Below, in pieces: positions 1 to 7,021 of a stretch of 14,734 bases of DNA. The stretch comes from Leptolinea sp964404415 (GTDB lineage Bacteria; Chloroflexota; Anaerolineae; Anaerolineales; Anaerolineaceae): assembly GCA_964404415.1 (NCBI GenBank), contig CAYOKC010000091.1, positions 1 to 14,734 on the forward strand, in the 5' to 3' direction. A program made the translations under genes and the position numbers. Numbering within the stretch: position 1 is the first letter of the stretch; every line of letters begins with the position of its first letter. The notes beneath the pieces are model-generated. The model saw only the letters and a program-made list of their open reading frames with translations. It had not been told where the DNA came from and searched no databases.

Positions 1-2
1 AA

Positions 3-611
3 GAGTCCCGCTTAGGCAGGTTGTTTATCACCGGAAAAATTAGCGAGGAGTCATACAACCAATTGAGACTAGAGTGGCAGGAAAATATTCGGGTCGTTGA
101 AGCCAAATTGGCGGCTGTCGAGCGAAATGTTGGCGCTGTGATGGTCGACCTAGACGTCGCCATTTTGTTGCTTTCTAAATGTAGTGTTCTATTCAACCGC
201 CTGGACGAGAAGGGAAAGGGAAGATTATTGAAGATACTGGCAAAAAGAATTATCATTGATCCTGATGGTTTGATTATCAACCAGGAGTTAAATTCACCGT
301 TTACCTATCTCCGTTCCCTTGCAGAAGGCCTAGAGGTGCCTTCGGGGAGCATGTTTTGTGGTTCGGAGCAGGTCCGGTTGGGGGCACTAAAAGATCCGTC
401 AATAAGGCGGATTTTTTGCATAGTAAGCCCTTTTTCACACCATCGAGGTGCAGGCGTCCAAAACTGGTGTTCAAGTCCCCTTATGGACACTAAAAGATCC
501 GTCAAACAGGCGGATTTTTTGCTTAATAAGCCCTCTTTCACACCTTCGAGGTGCAGGCGTCCAATAAAAAATGCCACATTTACTACTCCTCTAATAGCCG
601 CTCTGCCGTGA
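3..611 (+). CDS. Large serine recombinase, C-terminal end only (5' end outside window)
   Basis: The frame is open from the left edge, so this is the tail of a longer gene. The visible protein begins with a stretch of the type KISEESYNQLRLEW, followed by a helical, probably coiled-coil region and then KGRLLKILAKRIIIDPDG. This pattern is typical of the C-terminal part of large serine recombinases (resolvase/invertase superfamily with a recombinase domain), which excise and integrate mobile elements. The catalytic N-terminal domain is not in the window. The recognisable family sequence ends at about GSEQVRLG (360-383). The remaining 75 or so residues are read from a tandem repeat and terminator region up to a TGA at 609-611 and are probably not native. 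This suggests that the original stop was lost, or that the element boundary lies near 384. The frame overlaps the convergent sorC-type gene by about 29 bp. Family call is fairly sure; exact end is not. Confidence 0.7.
   Translation, partial: ESRLGRLFITGKISEESYNQLRLEWQENIRVVEAKLAAVERNVGAVMVDLDVAILLLSKCSVLFNRLDEKGKGRLLKILAKRIIIDPDGLIINQELNSPFTYLRSLAEGLEVPSGSMFCGSEQVRLGALKDPSIRRIFCIVSPFSHHRGAGVQNWCSSPLMDTKRSVKQADFLLNKPSFTPSRCRRPIKNATFTTPLIAALP
389..417 (+). terminator. Intrinsic terminator, repeat copy 1
   Basis: A-tract, then the stem ATCCGTC/GGCGGAT (7 bp with one G-T pair) around a 5-nt loop, then a run of six Ts. The flanking A and T tracts extend the pairing. It could act in both directions. 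Confidence 0.65.
492..520. terminator. Intrinsic terminator, repeat copy 2, between convergent genes
   Basis: Same design as the copy at 389: AAAAGATCCGTC pairs with GGCGGATTTTTT around the loop AAACA. The A-tract and T-tract on the two sides let it serve both the plus-strand recombinase transcript and the minus-strand SorC-type regulator, whose stop codon is at 583-585. Confidence 0.7.
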
Positions 612-1536
612 AGTGATCCGTGATCAGTATATTGATCCAATGGCCCCGCAACGCGCCCAGGATGGCGGCCGTTTTGCGTTGACCACCGGCGACGCCTATC
701 ACCCTGCTGGTTTTACCCAATTGATCCAGCGTCATGGAAATTACGCGTTTTTCCAGGCCGGTTTCCACCAGATTCCCGTCTTTATCAAAGTACCGCAGCA
801 AAATATCACCTACTGCCTTTTTCTCATGCAGCAGGTCCATATCTTCTTTTGAGAATACATTACCGCTTTGCAGCAGCAATGGCGAGGGCTCAATGGCGCC
901 AATCCCCACCAGGGCGGTAGTCACCTGGTCAAAAAGTTTGAGGGATTGTTGTGTAGCCAGGTCAGCCATCAAGATATCACGCGCCTTTTCCGTGGCCAGA
1001 ACGCCGGAGACAGGCAGGAAAACGGCGTCACCATTAACCAACTGAGCGAGACGCGATGCCAGCCGGGTCGCAACCGATTCGACGGCGGGGTTGCCGACAC
1101 CGCCGAGGATTTGAATAACCTTGACGCCTTTTTTCTTCTGAAGAGGATGCAGCGAATCCACCATTGCCAGCAGGGTACCGCTCCAGGAGGATACGCCAAT
1201 AATCTCATTTGGGCGGATGGCGGACTCAAGGTAATAGGCAGCAGCCGCGCCCAGGTCTCGTTGAATGATCCTCTCGTTATCCTCTAGGCTGTCAACGATG
1301 ATGGCATCGCGTAGACCGAATTTTTTCACCAAAATTTCTTCCTGTTCGGTGTATACCCCGTTCGGCAAATTGATGGAGATGCGGATAATCCCCTCTTCTT
1401 TTGAGCGGCTTAACAGCCGGGAAACCGTTGCCTGTGAAAGGTCCAACTGTTCGGCAATATCGGATTGGCGCATGTCCCATTCATAGTACATACGGGCGAC
1501 ACGGGCAATAATTCGGAGTTCATCTACTCGTGACAT
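583..1536 (-). CDS. SorC/DeoR-family sugar-binding transcriptional regulator
   Basis: A 317-residue protein of normal length for the SorC family. The N-terminus carries a helix-turn-helix, MRQSDIAEQLDLSQATVSRL (about residues 22-41). The remainder matches the sugar-phosphate-binding effector domain, with GGVGNP, ATRLASRLAQL, LVGIGAIEPSPLL and VIGVAGGQRKTAAILGAL in the usual order. Such proteins sense phosphorylated sugars and control sugar catabolic operons. The start at 1536 (MSRVDELRIIARVARMYYEW) fits family N-termini and has GAGAAAG just upstream. An in-frame ATG at 1638 would add 34 residues of poor quality and is less likely. The gene is divergent from the LacI-type gene and sits beside the sugar locus, so it may co-regulate it, but the effector cannot be read from sequence. 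It converges on the recombinase remnant. Confidence 0.88.
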   Translation of the reverse strand: MSRVDELRIIARVARMYYEWDMRQSDIAEQLDLSQATVSRLLSRSKEEGIIRISINLPNGVYTEQEEILVKKFGLRDAIIVDSLEDNERIIQRDLGAAAAYYLESAIRPNEIIGVSSWSGTLLAMVDSLHPLQKKKGVKVIQILGGVGNPAVESVATRLASRLAQLVNGDAVFLPVSGVLATEKARDILMADLATQQSLKLFDQVTTALVGIGAIEPSPLLLQSGNVFSKEDMDLLHEKKAVGDILLRYFDKDGNLVETGLEKRVISMTLDQLGKTSRVIGVAGGQRKTAAILGALRGHWINILITDHFTAERLLEE

Positions 1537-1666
1537 GATCTTTCTCGAAGAAAAGTTGATACCCTGTTTTCTAAGAGGGCTATTAAAACTAATTGTAATG
1601 GATTGTGAATTTTCTTGCTTTAAGGAATAATTATGCATTTTTTGGATTTGCCTTATTCCAGTATGT

Positions 1667-1679
1667 CATAACGTTTATG
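1667..1679. promoter_or_regulatory. Palindrome CATAACGTTTATG, candidate secondary operator
   Basis: An imperfect palindrome centred on AACGTT in the divergent spacer. Its centre lies about 87 bp upstream of the centre of the main inverted repeat at 1742-1777. LacI-family proteins bind CG-centred palindromes, so this could be an auxiliary site for looping or for repression of the divergent gene. It is a short motif and may be chance. Confidence 0.3.
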
Positions 1680-1708
1680 TGATATTTGTCCCTTTTTGGA
1701 GAAGGGAC

Positions 1709-1737
1709 TTGACTCTGCTCCGAGGTCTCCCTATACT
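1709..1737 (+). promoter_or_regulatory. Sigma-70-type promoter of the lacI-type gene
   Basis: The -35 box TTGACT (1709-1714) and -10 box TATACT (1732-1737) are separated by exactly 17 bp, and both are one base off consensus. The predicted transcription start, near 1744, falls inside the inverted repeat that follows. Confidence 0.75.
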
Positions 1738-1741
1738 CTGG

Positions 1742-1777
1742 TTAATCGTTTACGTAATGGTTTACGCAAACGATTAA
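1742..1777. promoter_or_regulatory. Operator: 10-bp inverted repeat with two nested LacI-type sites
   Basis: TTAATCGTTT (1742-1751) and AAACGATTAA (1768-1777) are perfect inverted arms 16 bp apart. The core holds two GTTTACG elements 12 bp apart (1748-1754 and 1760-1766). The second forms GTTTACGCAAAC, close to the CG-centred operators of LacI/RbsR proteins; the first contains the palindrome TTACGTAA. Placed directly after the -10 box and 21 bp before the ATG, it would block transcription of the regulator gene, which suggests autorepression. Confidence 0.65.
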
Positions 1778-1798
1778 TCCCCCGGCGAATAGGTTACC

Positions 1799-2800
1799 AT
1801 GGCAACCATCAAAGAAGTGGCCGCCCTTGCGGGCGTGTCGTCTGCAACTGTTTCTCATGTAATAAACGGGACACGATACGTGTCTGAAGGTGTAAGGGAA
1901 CAGGTGCTGAATGCTATGAATACATTGGATTATCGCCCGAACGCCCTTGCCGCATCGTTGCGCAGTGGGGTCACGCATACTCTGGGGTTGATCATTCCGG
2001 ATAGCGCCAACCCGTTCTTTGCTGAACTGGGACATTGCATTGAAAACGCAGCTTTTAAAGCAGGCTATAGTGTCATCCTTTGTAATACTGAAAATGATCT
2101 GCACAAAGAATTGCTGTATATGGATGTTCTCACCAAAAAACTGGTCGACGGAATGATTTTTGTGGCCGCTGGTGAAAATGTGGATACCTTCAAAAACCTG
2201 GTTGAATTGGATATCCCGGTTGTTGTGCTAGATCGAAATTATGAAGGTATCGACCTGGAGGTAGTGTCAACAGATAACTGTCAGGGTGGTTTGCTGGCAA
2301 CCAACCATCTGATTTCTTTGGGTCATACGCGTATAGGTTGTGTGTCCGGGCCTTCTAAAATAAATCCCAGCAGCAAACGGTTGGACGGCTATTCGGATGC
2401 ACTCAAGGCCAATGGGATAGAGACTGATCCTCAGTTGATCGTACAGGGCGATTTTCACCCCGAGTCAGGATACACCGCCGGTCGGAAACTGCTGTCTCTT
2501 ACCGAACCGCCAACCGCGATCTTTGCGTGTAATGATTTGATGGCAATGGGAGTGATCAAAGCGGCATCATCATTGGGTTTGCGTGTGCCCGAAGATCTGG
2601 CAGTGGTTGGATACGATGATATTGAGCTGGCTTCGTATACCAATCCACCTCTTTCAACCATAAGACAACCAAAGGTAGAAATGGGGCTGAAAGCATTACA
2701 AATAATTCTTGATCGGATCAACACCAAGGATTCCGTTCATCAAAAGGTCCAATTACCCGTGTCTCTGATTGTTCGAAGTTCTTGTGGAGGAAAGAAGTAG
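1799..2800 (+). CDS. LacI-family repressor, RbsR-like
   Basis: A 333-residue protein of normal LacI-family length. The N-terminal helix-turn-helix is MATIKEVAALAGVSSATVSH, with VINGTRYVSEGVREQV after it and the hinge helix NALAASL (about residues 49-55). The periplasmic-binding-protein-like effector domain follows, with THTLGLIIPDSANPFF, GHTRIGCVSGP, ACNDLMAMGV and VVGYDDIELASYTNPPLSTI. The HTH and the VVGYDDIELAS block are particularly close to ribose repressors such as E. coli RbsR. It heads the plus-strand locus and has its own promoter and operator. The ATG at 1799 is preceded only by a weak AGG. The likely role is repression of itself, and perhaps of the downstream genes, released by the imported sugar. 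Use of the RbsR name is inferred from the neighbours. Confidence 0.92.
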   Translation: MATIKEVAALAGVSSATVSHVINGTRYVSEGVREQVLNAMNTLDYRPNALAASLRSGVTHTLGLIIPDSANPFFAELGHCIENAAFKAGYSVILCNTENDLHKELLYMDVLTKKLVDGMIFVAAGENVDTFKNLVELDIPVVVLDRNYEGIDLEVVSTDNCQGGLLATNHLISLGHTRIGCVSGPSKINPSSKRLDGYSDALKANGIETDPQLIVQGDFHPESGYTAGRKLLSLTEPPTAIFACNDLMAMGVIKAASSLGLRVPEDLAVVGYDDIELASYTNPPLSTIRQPKVEMGLKALQIILDRINTKDSVHQKVQLPVSLIVRSSCGGKK

Positions 2801-2862
2801 GGGTCGGGAATAAAAAAAGGCGCTTCAATGTCTGGTTTCCTGCGCCGAAAGCCTGAATAATT

Positions 2863-2949
2863 ATTTGCAATTGTATTTAAATGCAAATATTGTTGCAGCC
2901 TTCTGATTATGTCTTTATGATGTGTGTATCTTGAATTATATTGCAACAA
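2863..2949. promoter_or_regulatory. Upstream region of transketolase genes with four TTGCA/TGCAA half-sites
   Basis: The 162-bp spacer after the repressor gene holds the inverted pair ATTTGCA (2863-2869) and TGCAAAT (2882-2888), and a second pair TTGTTGCA (2890-2897) and TGCAACAA (2942-2949). Weak promoter possibilities include TTGCAG (2894-2899), 16 bp, TATGAT (2916-2921), which would lie between the second pair of arms. No CG-centred LacI-type site like that at 1742 is seen here. The arrangement suggests operator sites for a regulator, perhaps the SorC-type protein. Confidence 0.45.
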
Positions 2950-2962
2950 GGAATAAATATTC

Positions 2963-3838
2963 ATGCTATCTCAACAAGACATTCCACAGGTATCTACAGA
3001 AAAACTAAATACTCTTAAACGCAAGTCTATTCTTTACCGAAGAACCATAGTTAAGATGATCTACGCAACGAAAGCCGGTCATACCGGTGGCAGTCTTTCC
3101 TGCGTGGATATCTTAAATGTTCTTTACAACTACGTTATGAATATCACGCCTGAAAACTTTGCCAGTATTGCGCGCGATCATTATATTCACAGCAAAGGCC
3201 ATTCAGTAGAAGCTCTGTACGCGGTGTTGGCAGATAAAAGATTCTTTCCTGTTGAAGATCTTCAGACAGTTGAAAAGTATGGATCTAAATTTACCGGACA
3301 TCCTACGAGGGATATACCCGGGATTGAGCAAAATACCGGATCGTTAGGACATGGACTTTCATTATCGGTAGGAATGGCACTGGCGGCGAAGAAAGATGGG
3401 CGGAGCGATCGCCTCTTCACAATCATGGGGGATGGTGAATTGACAGAGGGATCCATCTGGGAGGCGTCCGCCAGTGCAGCCCATTACCAACTTGATAATC
3501 TGGTTGCCATCGTTGACCGTAACACACTGCAGATAAGCGGCCGAACAAAAGATGTATTGGATATGGAGCCTCTGGAAGAGAAATTTAAAGCGTTTGGATA
3601 CGCGGTTCGAAATGTGGATGGAAATGACATCCCGGCTCTGATATCGCTTTTTGACTCTCTACCATTCGAGCCAGGAAAGCCCAACCTCGTTCTGGCACAC
3701 ACAGTCAAGGGAAAAGGTATCAGTTATATGGAAGATATTGCGTCTTGGCACCACAGGGTACCCACCGATGAAGAATTTAAGACAGCCATGGATGAACTTG
3801 ATGAGGCTGAGAAAAACTTGGAGAGAGTACATGGTTGA
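2963..3838 (+). CDS. Transketolase, N-terminal (thiamine-diphosphate-binding) subunit
   Basis: A 291-residue protein covering the first third to half of a normal transketolase. It shows GHTGGSLSCVDIL near residue 37, HSKGHS near 76, the GxxGHG block TGSLGHGLSLSVGMA, and the thiamine-diphosphate/metal motif GDGELTEGSIWEA followed by VAIVDRN. The end has LAHTVKGKGISYME and HH, as expected for the PP domain. With the next gene it should form a two-subunit transketolase that moves two-carbon ketol units between sugar phosphates in the cytoplasm, as in the non-oxidative pentose phosphate pathway. The ATG at 2963 has AAGGA about 10 bp upstream. The 3' end overlaps the next gene by 8 bp, pointing to translational coupling. 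Split transketolases are common in Firmicutes, Thermotogae and archaea. Confidence 0.93.
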   Translation: MLSQQDIPQVSTEKLNTLKRKSILYRRTIVKMIYATKAGHTGGSLSCVDILNVLYNYVMNITPENFASIARDHYIHSKGHSVEALYAVLADKRFFPVEDLQTVEKYGSKFTGHPTRDIPGIEQNTGSLGHGLSLSVGMALAAKKDGRSDRLFTIMGDGELTEGSIWEASASAAHYQLDNLVAIVDRNTLQISGRTKDVLDMEPLEEKFKAFGYAVRNVDGNDIPALISLFDSLPFEPGKPNLVLAHTVKGKGISYMEDIASWHHRVPTDEEFKTAMDELDEAEKNLERVHG

Positions 3839-4796
3839 CACTAAGCTGCCCATGGGCAAGGCAAATCTGGATGTTTTTGCTGAAACATTAATTGATCTTG
3901 CCAAAAATGACACTGATATTCTGATCGCCACAAGTGACTCCCGCGGCTCAGGCCGGGTGACCCCGTTTGCTGAAAAATTTCCCCAGCAAATTGTTGAAAT
4001 TGGTATAGCTGAACAGAATCTGGTGGGTATTTGCGCCGGATTGGCTTCTGCGGGCAAAAAAGTTTTTGCCATTTCCCCTGCATGTTTTCTCACTTCGAGG
4101 GGACTTGAGCAAATTAAAAATGATGTGGCTTATTCAGATCATCCTGTAAAAGTTGTGGGTATCAGCGCGGGTGTTAGTTATGGTTCATTAGGCACCACAC
4201 ATCATTCCCTTCATGATCTTGCCGTATTACAGGCGATTAATAATATCGATATTGTGGCACCGGCAGACAATTTTGAAACTGAACAGGTTGTTCGTGCTTC
4301 CATCAATCACCCACGCCCGATGTATATCCGGTTTGGGAAAAAGGCAATGCCTGATCTCTATGACGTCAAACCAAAGTTCGAAATAGGCAAAGCCATCCAG
4401 TTGACGGTCCAACGTGAAAATTATGACCTTTCCATTCTGGCGATTGGTGAAGCCGTGGCACCTGCGTATGAGGCATGTTTACTCTTGCAGGAAAAAGGAC
4501 TAACTTGCTGTGTCTTAAGCCTGCACAGTCTTCGTCCATTTGATGAAGATGCTGTGATCAATGCCGTCAGTAGATCCAGGGCTGTATTAACTGTTGAAGA
4601 ACACAGTATTTTTGGCGGATTGGGTAGCAGGGTTGCTTCATTGCTTATGCAAAACGGTGTCTTTCGCCCCATGCATATTGTCGGTTTCCCGGATGAACAC
4701 ATGGTTACCGGAAACCAGAATGAGATATTTTCACACTATGGAATTTCTCCACGCGGGTTGGAACAAACAGCAGTCAGTCTTTTGTTAAAAGGTTAA
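3831..4796 (+). CDS. Transketolase, C-terminal (Pyr and C-terminal domain) subunit
   Basis: A 321-residue protein matching the second half of transketolase. The pyrimidine-binding domain has the conserved catalytic glutamate in IVEIGIAEQNLVGICAGLAS and then SPACFLTSRGLEQIKNDVAY. GTTHHSLHDLAVL and PRPMYIRFGKK follow, and the C-terminal domain has LSLHSLRPFDEDAV and VEEHSIFGGLGS. The start at 3831 is chosen because it has GGAGAGAG just upstream, overlaps the preceding stop by 8 bp, and gives the family N-terminus. The same frame is open further upstream, but that part overlaps the previous gene. It acts as a heteromer with the upstream gene product. Its position inside a sugar-import locus suggests dedicated disposal of the imported sugar's phosphate. 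Confidence 0.93.
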   Translation: MVDTKLPMGKANLDVFAETLIDLAKNDTDILIATSDSRGSGRVTPFAEKFPQQIVEIGIAEQNLVGICAGLASAGKKVFAISPACFLTSRGLEQIKNDVAYSDHPVKVVGISAGVSYGSLGTTHHSLHDLAVLQAINNIDIVAPADNFETEQVVRASINHPRPMYIRFGKKAMPDLYDVKPKFEIGKAIQLTVQRENYDLSILAIGEAVAPAYEACLLLQEKGLTCCVLSLHSLRPFDEDAVINAVSRSRAVLTVEEHSIFGGLGSRVASLLMQNGVFRPMHIVGFPDEHMVTGNQNEIFSHYGISPRGLEQTAVSLLLKG

Positions 4797-4798
4797 AC

Positions 4799-6295
4799 AT
4801 GAATCCTGCTCATGGTTTGTTTTTGGCCATAGATCAAAGCACATCCGCTACGAAAGCCATGCTATTCAATATTGATGGCAGTCTGGTGGGCTCAGAGTCC
4901 GTGTCACATAAACAGTTATATCCCCGGGCTGGGTGGGTTGAACATGATGCCAGTGAGATTTATCAAAATACACTCAAATCAGTAGCTTCATTGTTGGATC
5001 GCCATCCCAAAAAACTGAACGATGTAATGGCAGTCAGCATAACAAATCAGCGGGAAACTTTTGTCATCTTTGATAGGAAAACCGGCGAACCGCTCTATAA
5101 CGCTATCGTCTGGCAATGCCGGCGGGGTGATAATTTTTGTCAACAATTGATTGCTTCTGGAAGCGAGCCTGTGATCCACGAGCTTACCGGATTAAAAATT
5201 GACACCTATTTTCCTGCCAGCAAATTGCGATGGTTGCTTGATAACCGGCCTGATCTTAAAAAACAACTCAAAGATGGATCTGCACTATTTGGAACAATTG
5301 ATACCTACCTCGTTTATCGATTAACGAACGGGAAGGTTTATGCCACTGATCAAACCAATGCTTCACGGACTCTTTTTTATGACATTGGAAAATTGCAGTG
5401 GTCTGATGAGCTTTGCGATGCATTTGGGTTTGATTTTGGAATACTTCCCGAGGTGCGTGAAAGTTCTGCCTGGTTTGGCGATACCCTTTTAGGTGGTTAC
5501 CTGAAACGCCAAATTCCGATCTATGGGGTTATGGGAGACTCGCAGGCTGCTTTATTCGCACAGAAATGTTTTACTCCAGGTAACGCGAAAGTAACTTTCG
5601 GTACAGGATCATCCATCCTTCTGAACATCGGGCATGAAAAACATGTATCAAAAAGCGGTACTCTGACAGCGTTAGGGTGGGTTCTCAATGGCGAACCGAC
5701 ATACGCGTATGAAGGAATTGTGAATTACTCGGGAGCCACTATATCCTGGTTGCGCGATCAAATGCAATTGATTACTGATCCGGCAGAAACAGAGAAATTA
5801 GCTGAATCAGTGACCGATACAGACGGTGTGTATTTTGTTCCTGCTTTTGTTGGATTAAATGCGCCATACTGGCGTTCTGATGTGCGCGCGGCGATTCTGG
5901 GGATGTCACCTTCAACAACGAGGGCACACATCGTTCGTGCCGCGCTCGAATCAATAGCATTTGTTGTGACAGATACATTAACTGCATTATCTGCGGATTC
6001 AAGTTTTTCGCTGACAGAAATTCAGGCTGATGGCGGCGCGGTTAGGAATAAATTCCTGATGCAATTTGTGGCCGATATCAATCAGATTAAAGTGAAAGCA
6101 GCCCAGACGCCTGAGCTTTCCGCGTTGGGAGCGGTATTCAGCGGGTTCCTGGGGATCAAGGCTTACTCATGTCTGGAAGATTTACAGGACATTGGATCTG
6201 ATTTTCATGAGTATCTTCCGTCTATGAAAACTGAAAAAGTATCCGCTGCGTTAAGTGGTTGGCATGCCGCAATATCTCAAGTATTAACCAAATAA
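4799..6295 (+). CDS. FGGY carbohydrate kinase, glycerol-kinase-like
   Basis: A 498-residue protein, essentially glycerol kinase length, starting 2 bp after the transketolase stop. It begins LAIDQSTSATKAMLFN (phosphate-1 loop), then ITNQRETFVIFDRKTGEPLY, YNAIVWQCRR, LFGTIDTYL, TNASRTLFYDI, GDSQAALFAQ, FGTGSSILLN and ADGGAVRNKFLMQF (FGGY-family C-terminal signature). The residues that bind glycerol in E. coli GlpK are all present: Arg-Glu in NQRET (R85, E86), Tyr in DTYF (Y137) and Asp in GDSQAAL (D247). Family knowledge therefore says ATP-dependent phosphorylation of glycerol or a similar small polyol or ketose. No glycerol facilitator or glycerol-3-phosphate dehydrogenase is nearby. The context of sugar importer, isomerase and transketolase makes a ketose or branched sugar substrate plausible, but this is inference. 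Confidence 0.85.
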   Translation: MNPAHGLFLAIDQSTSATKAMLFNIDGSLVGSESVSHKQLYPRAGWVEHDASEIYQNTLKSVASLLDRHPKKLNDVMAVSITNQRETFVIFDRKTGEPLYNAIVWQCRRGDNFCQQLIASGSEPVIHELTGLKIDTYFPASKLRWLLDNRPDLKKQLKDGSALFGTIDTYLVYRLTNGKVYATDQTNASRTLFYDIGKLQWSDELCDAFGFDFGILPEVRESSAWFGDTLLGGYLKRQIPIYGVMGDSQAALFAQKCFTPGNAKVTFGTGSSILLNIGHEKHVSKSGTLTALGWVLNGEPTYAYEGIVNYSGATISWLRDQMQLITDPAETEKLAESVTDTDGVYFVPAFVGLNAPYWRSDVRAAILGMSPSTTRAHIVRAALESIAFVVTDTLTALSADSSFSLTEIQADGGAVRNKFLMQFVADINQIKVKAAQTPELSALGAVFSGFLGIKAYSCLEDLQDIGSDFHEYLPSMKTEKVSAALSGWHAAISQVLTK

Positions 6296-6317
6296 TAAAG
6301 AAGAGAAGGATAGACGT

Positions 6318-7019
6318 ATGAAGAAACTTTTTCCAAAGCTTTTTATCTTGATCGCGGCTGTTATTTTTCTGGTACTTGCCGGGCGATATGGCTTCACTAT
6401 AGTCAAAATCGAGGATGTTGAGAAAAAAGTACAAAGCGAAAAATTTGATCCTGTAGCCTATGTGGATGGAATTTGGTCAGAAAAACTACTTCCAACGTTC
6501 AACGAAAAATCTAATTCACTTTCTGATATTTTGTCAAAATTTGAACCTGGCGCTGACGGCACTATTGAAAAAGACGCACTTACAGTTATTACCAAGGAAT
6601 TCGGGTTGATAACTGTCGGCGAATCTCATGTGTACATGGTTAAAGGTAGCGGGAAGATTGTTAGTGTAAATACTGATACCAGTATGGGCACCATTGAAGT
6701 CGCTCTTGATGGGTATTCTGGTCCGGTAAAAGTGCAGATCTATATAGGAACCCGGATCCCAAGTGATGAAACCTCTGTTCGTGATTCGGTTGGTTTTATT
6801 ACATTTGGCGATTTCAAGGAGCAGACTGAATTTGGAAAAGTAGCCTCTGAGATCAATAAAAGAGTATTAAGCCAGGTGATTTCTAAAGTTGAGCCATCGT
6901 CTCTACTGAATAAGACGATCACTTTCAAGGGAGCATTCAATATCCGTACTTTTAATCAAATCAAAATCGACCTCAAACAAATTCGAATTGTCCCTGTTGA
7001 ACTTACTCCGGGAGCCTGA
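6318..7019 (+). CDS. DUF2291 family envelope protein of sugar ABC loci
   Basis: A 233-residue protein with one N-terminal hydrophobic helix (about residues 5-22) after MKKLFPK and no lipobox Cys, so it is probably a membrane-anchored, outward-facing protein. The rest matches the DUF2291 pattern: FDPVAYVDGIWSEKLLPTF, then VKGSGKIVSV, a VQIYIGTRIPS stretch, the conserved SVRDSVGFITFGDF and KVASEINKRV. Members are found beside ribose-type ABC transporters; from memory, the Thermotoga representative (TM0957) has an OB-fold structure. The biochemical role is unknown; assistance to the importer or ligand handling is a guess. The RBS AGAAGGA precedes the ATG. It ends 2 bp before the ATPase gene, so it is very likely co-transcribed. 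Confidence 0.85.
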   Translation: MKKLFPKLFILIAAVIFLVLAGRYGFTIVKIEDVEKKVQSEKFDPVAYVDGIWSEKLLPTFNEKSNSLSDILSKFEPGADGTIEKDALTVITKEFGLITVGESHVYMVKGSGKIVSVNTDTSMGTIEVALDGYSGPVKVQIYIGTRIPSDETSVRDSVGFITFGDFKEQTEFGKVASEINKRVLSQVISKVEPSSLLNKTITFKGAFNIRTFNQIKIDLKQIRIVPVELTPGA

Positions 7020-7021
7020 CA

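Larger units (their letters stand above)
385..564. repeat. Tandem 77-bp direct repeat (385-461 and 488-564), period 103 bp
   Basis: The two 77-bp blocks differ at 6 positions by eye. They are separated by 26 bp of unrelated sequence. Each block starts with CACTAAAAGATCCGTC and ends with GAGGTGCAGGCGTCCAA. Each contains an intrinsic-terminator hairpin and a second small hairpin around CACC(A/T)TCGAGGTG. The first block follows directly on the last recognisable codons of the recombinase, so the duplication may mark the edge of the mobile element or a slipped or duplicated attachment region. Confidence 0.85.

Noticed and set aside
462..487. TTCAAGTCC stretch between the two repeats, resembling a tRNA T-loop remnant
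   Set aside because: The T-stem has mismatches and no other tRNA arm can be drawn, so an integration-split tRNA is not supported.
1537..1638. Longer N-terminus for the SorC-type regulator from an ATG at 1638
   Set aside because: The extra 34 residues do not look like the family and the ATG at 1536 gives the expected N-terminus and length.
2819..2846. GGCGC/GCGCC stem next to an A-run, a possible minus-strand terminator after the LacI-type gene
   Set aside because: Only 5 bp of stem with an 18-nt loop, no T-run on the plus strand, and no minus-strand gene upstream to terminate.
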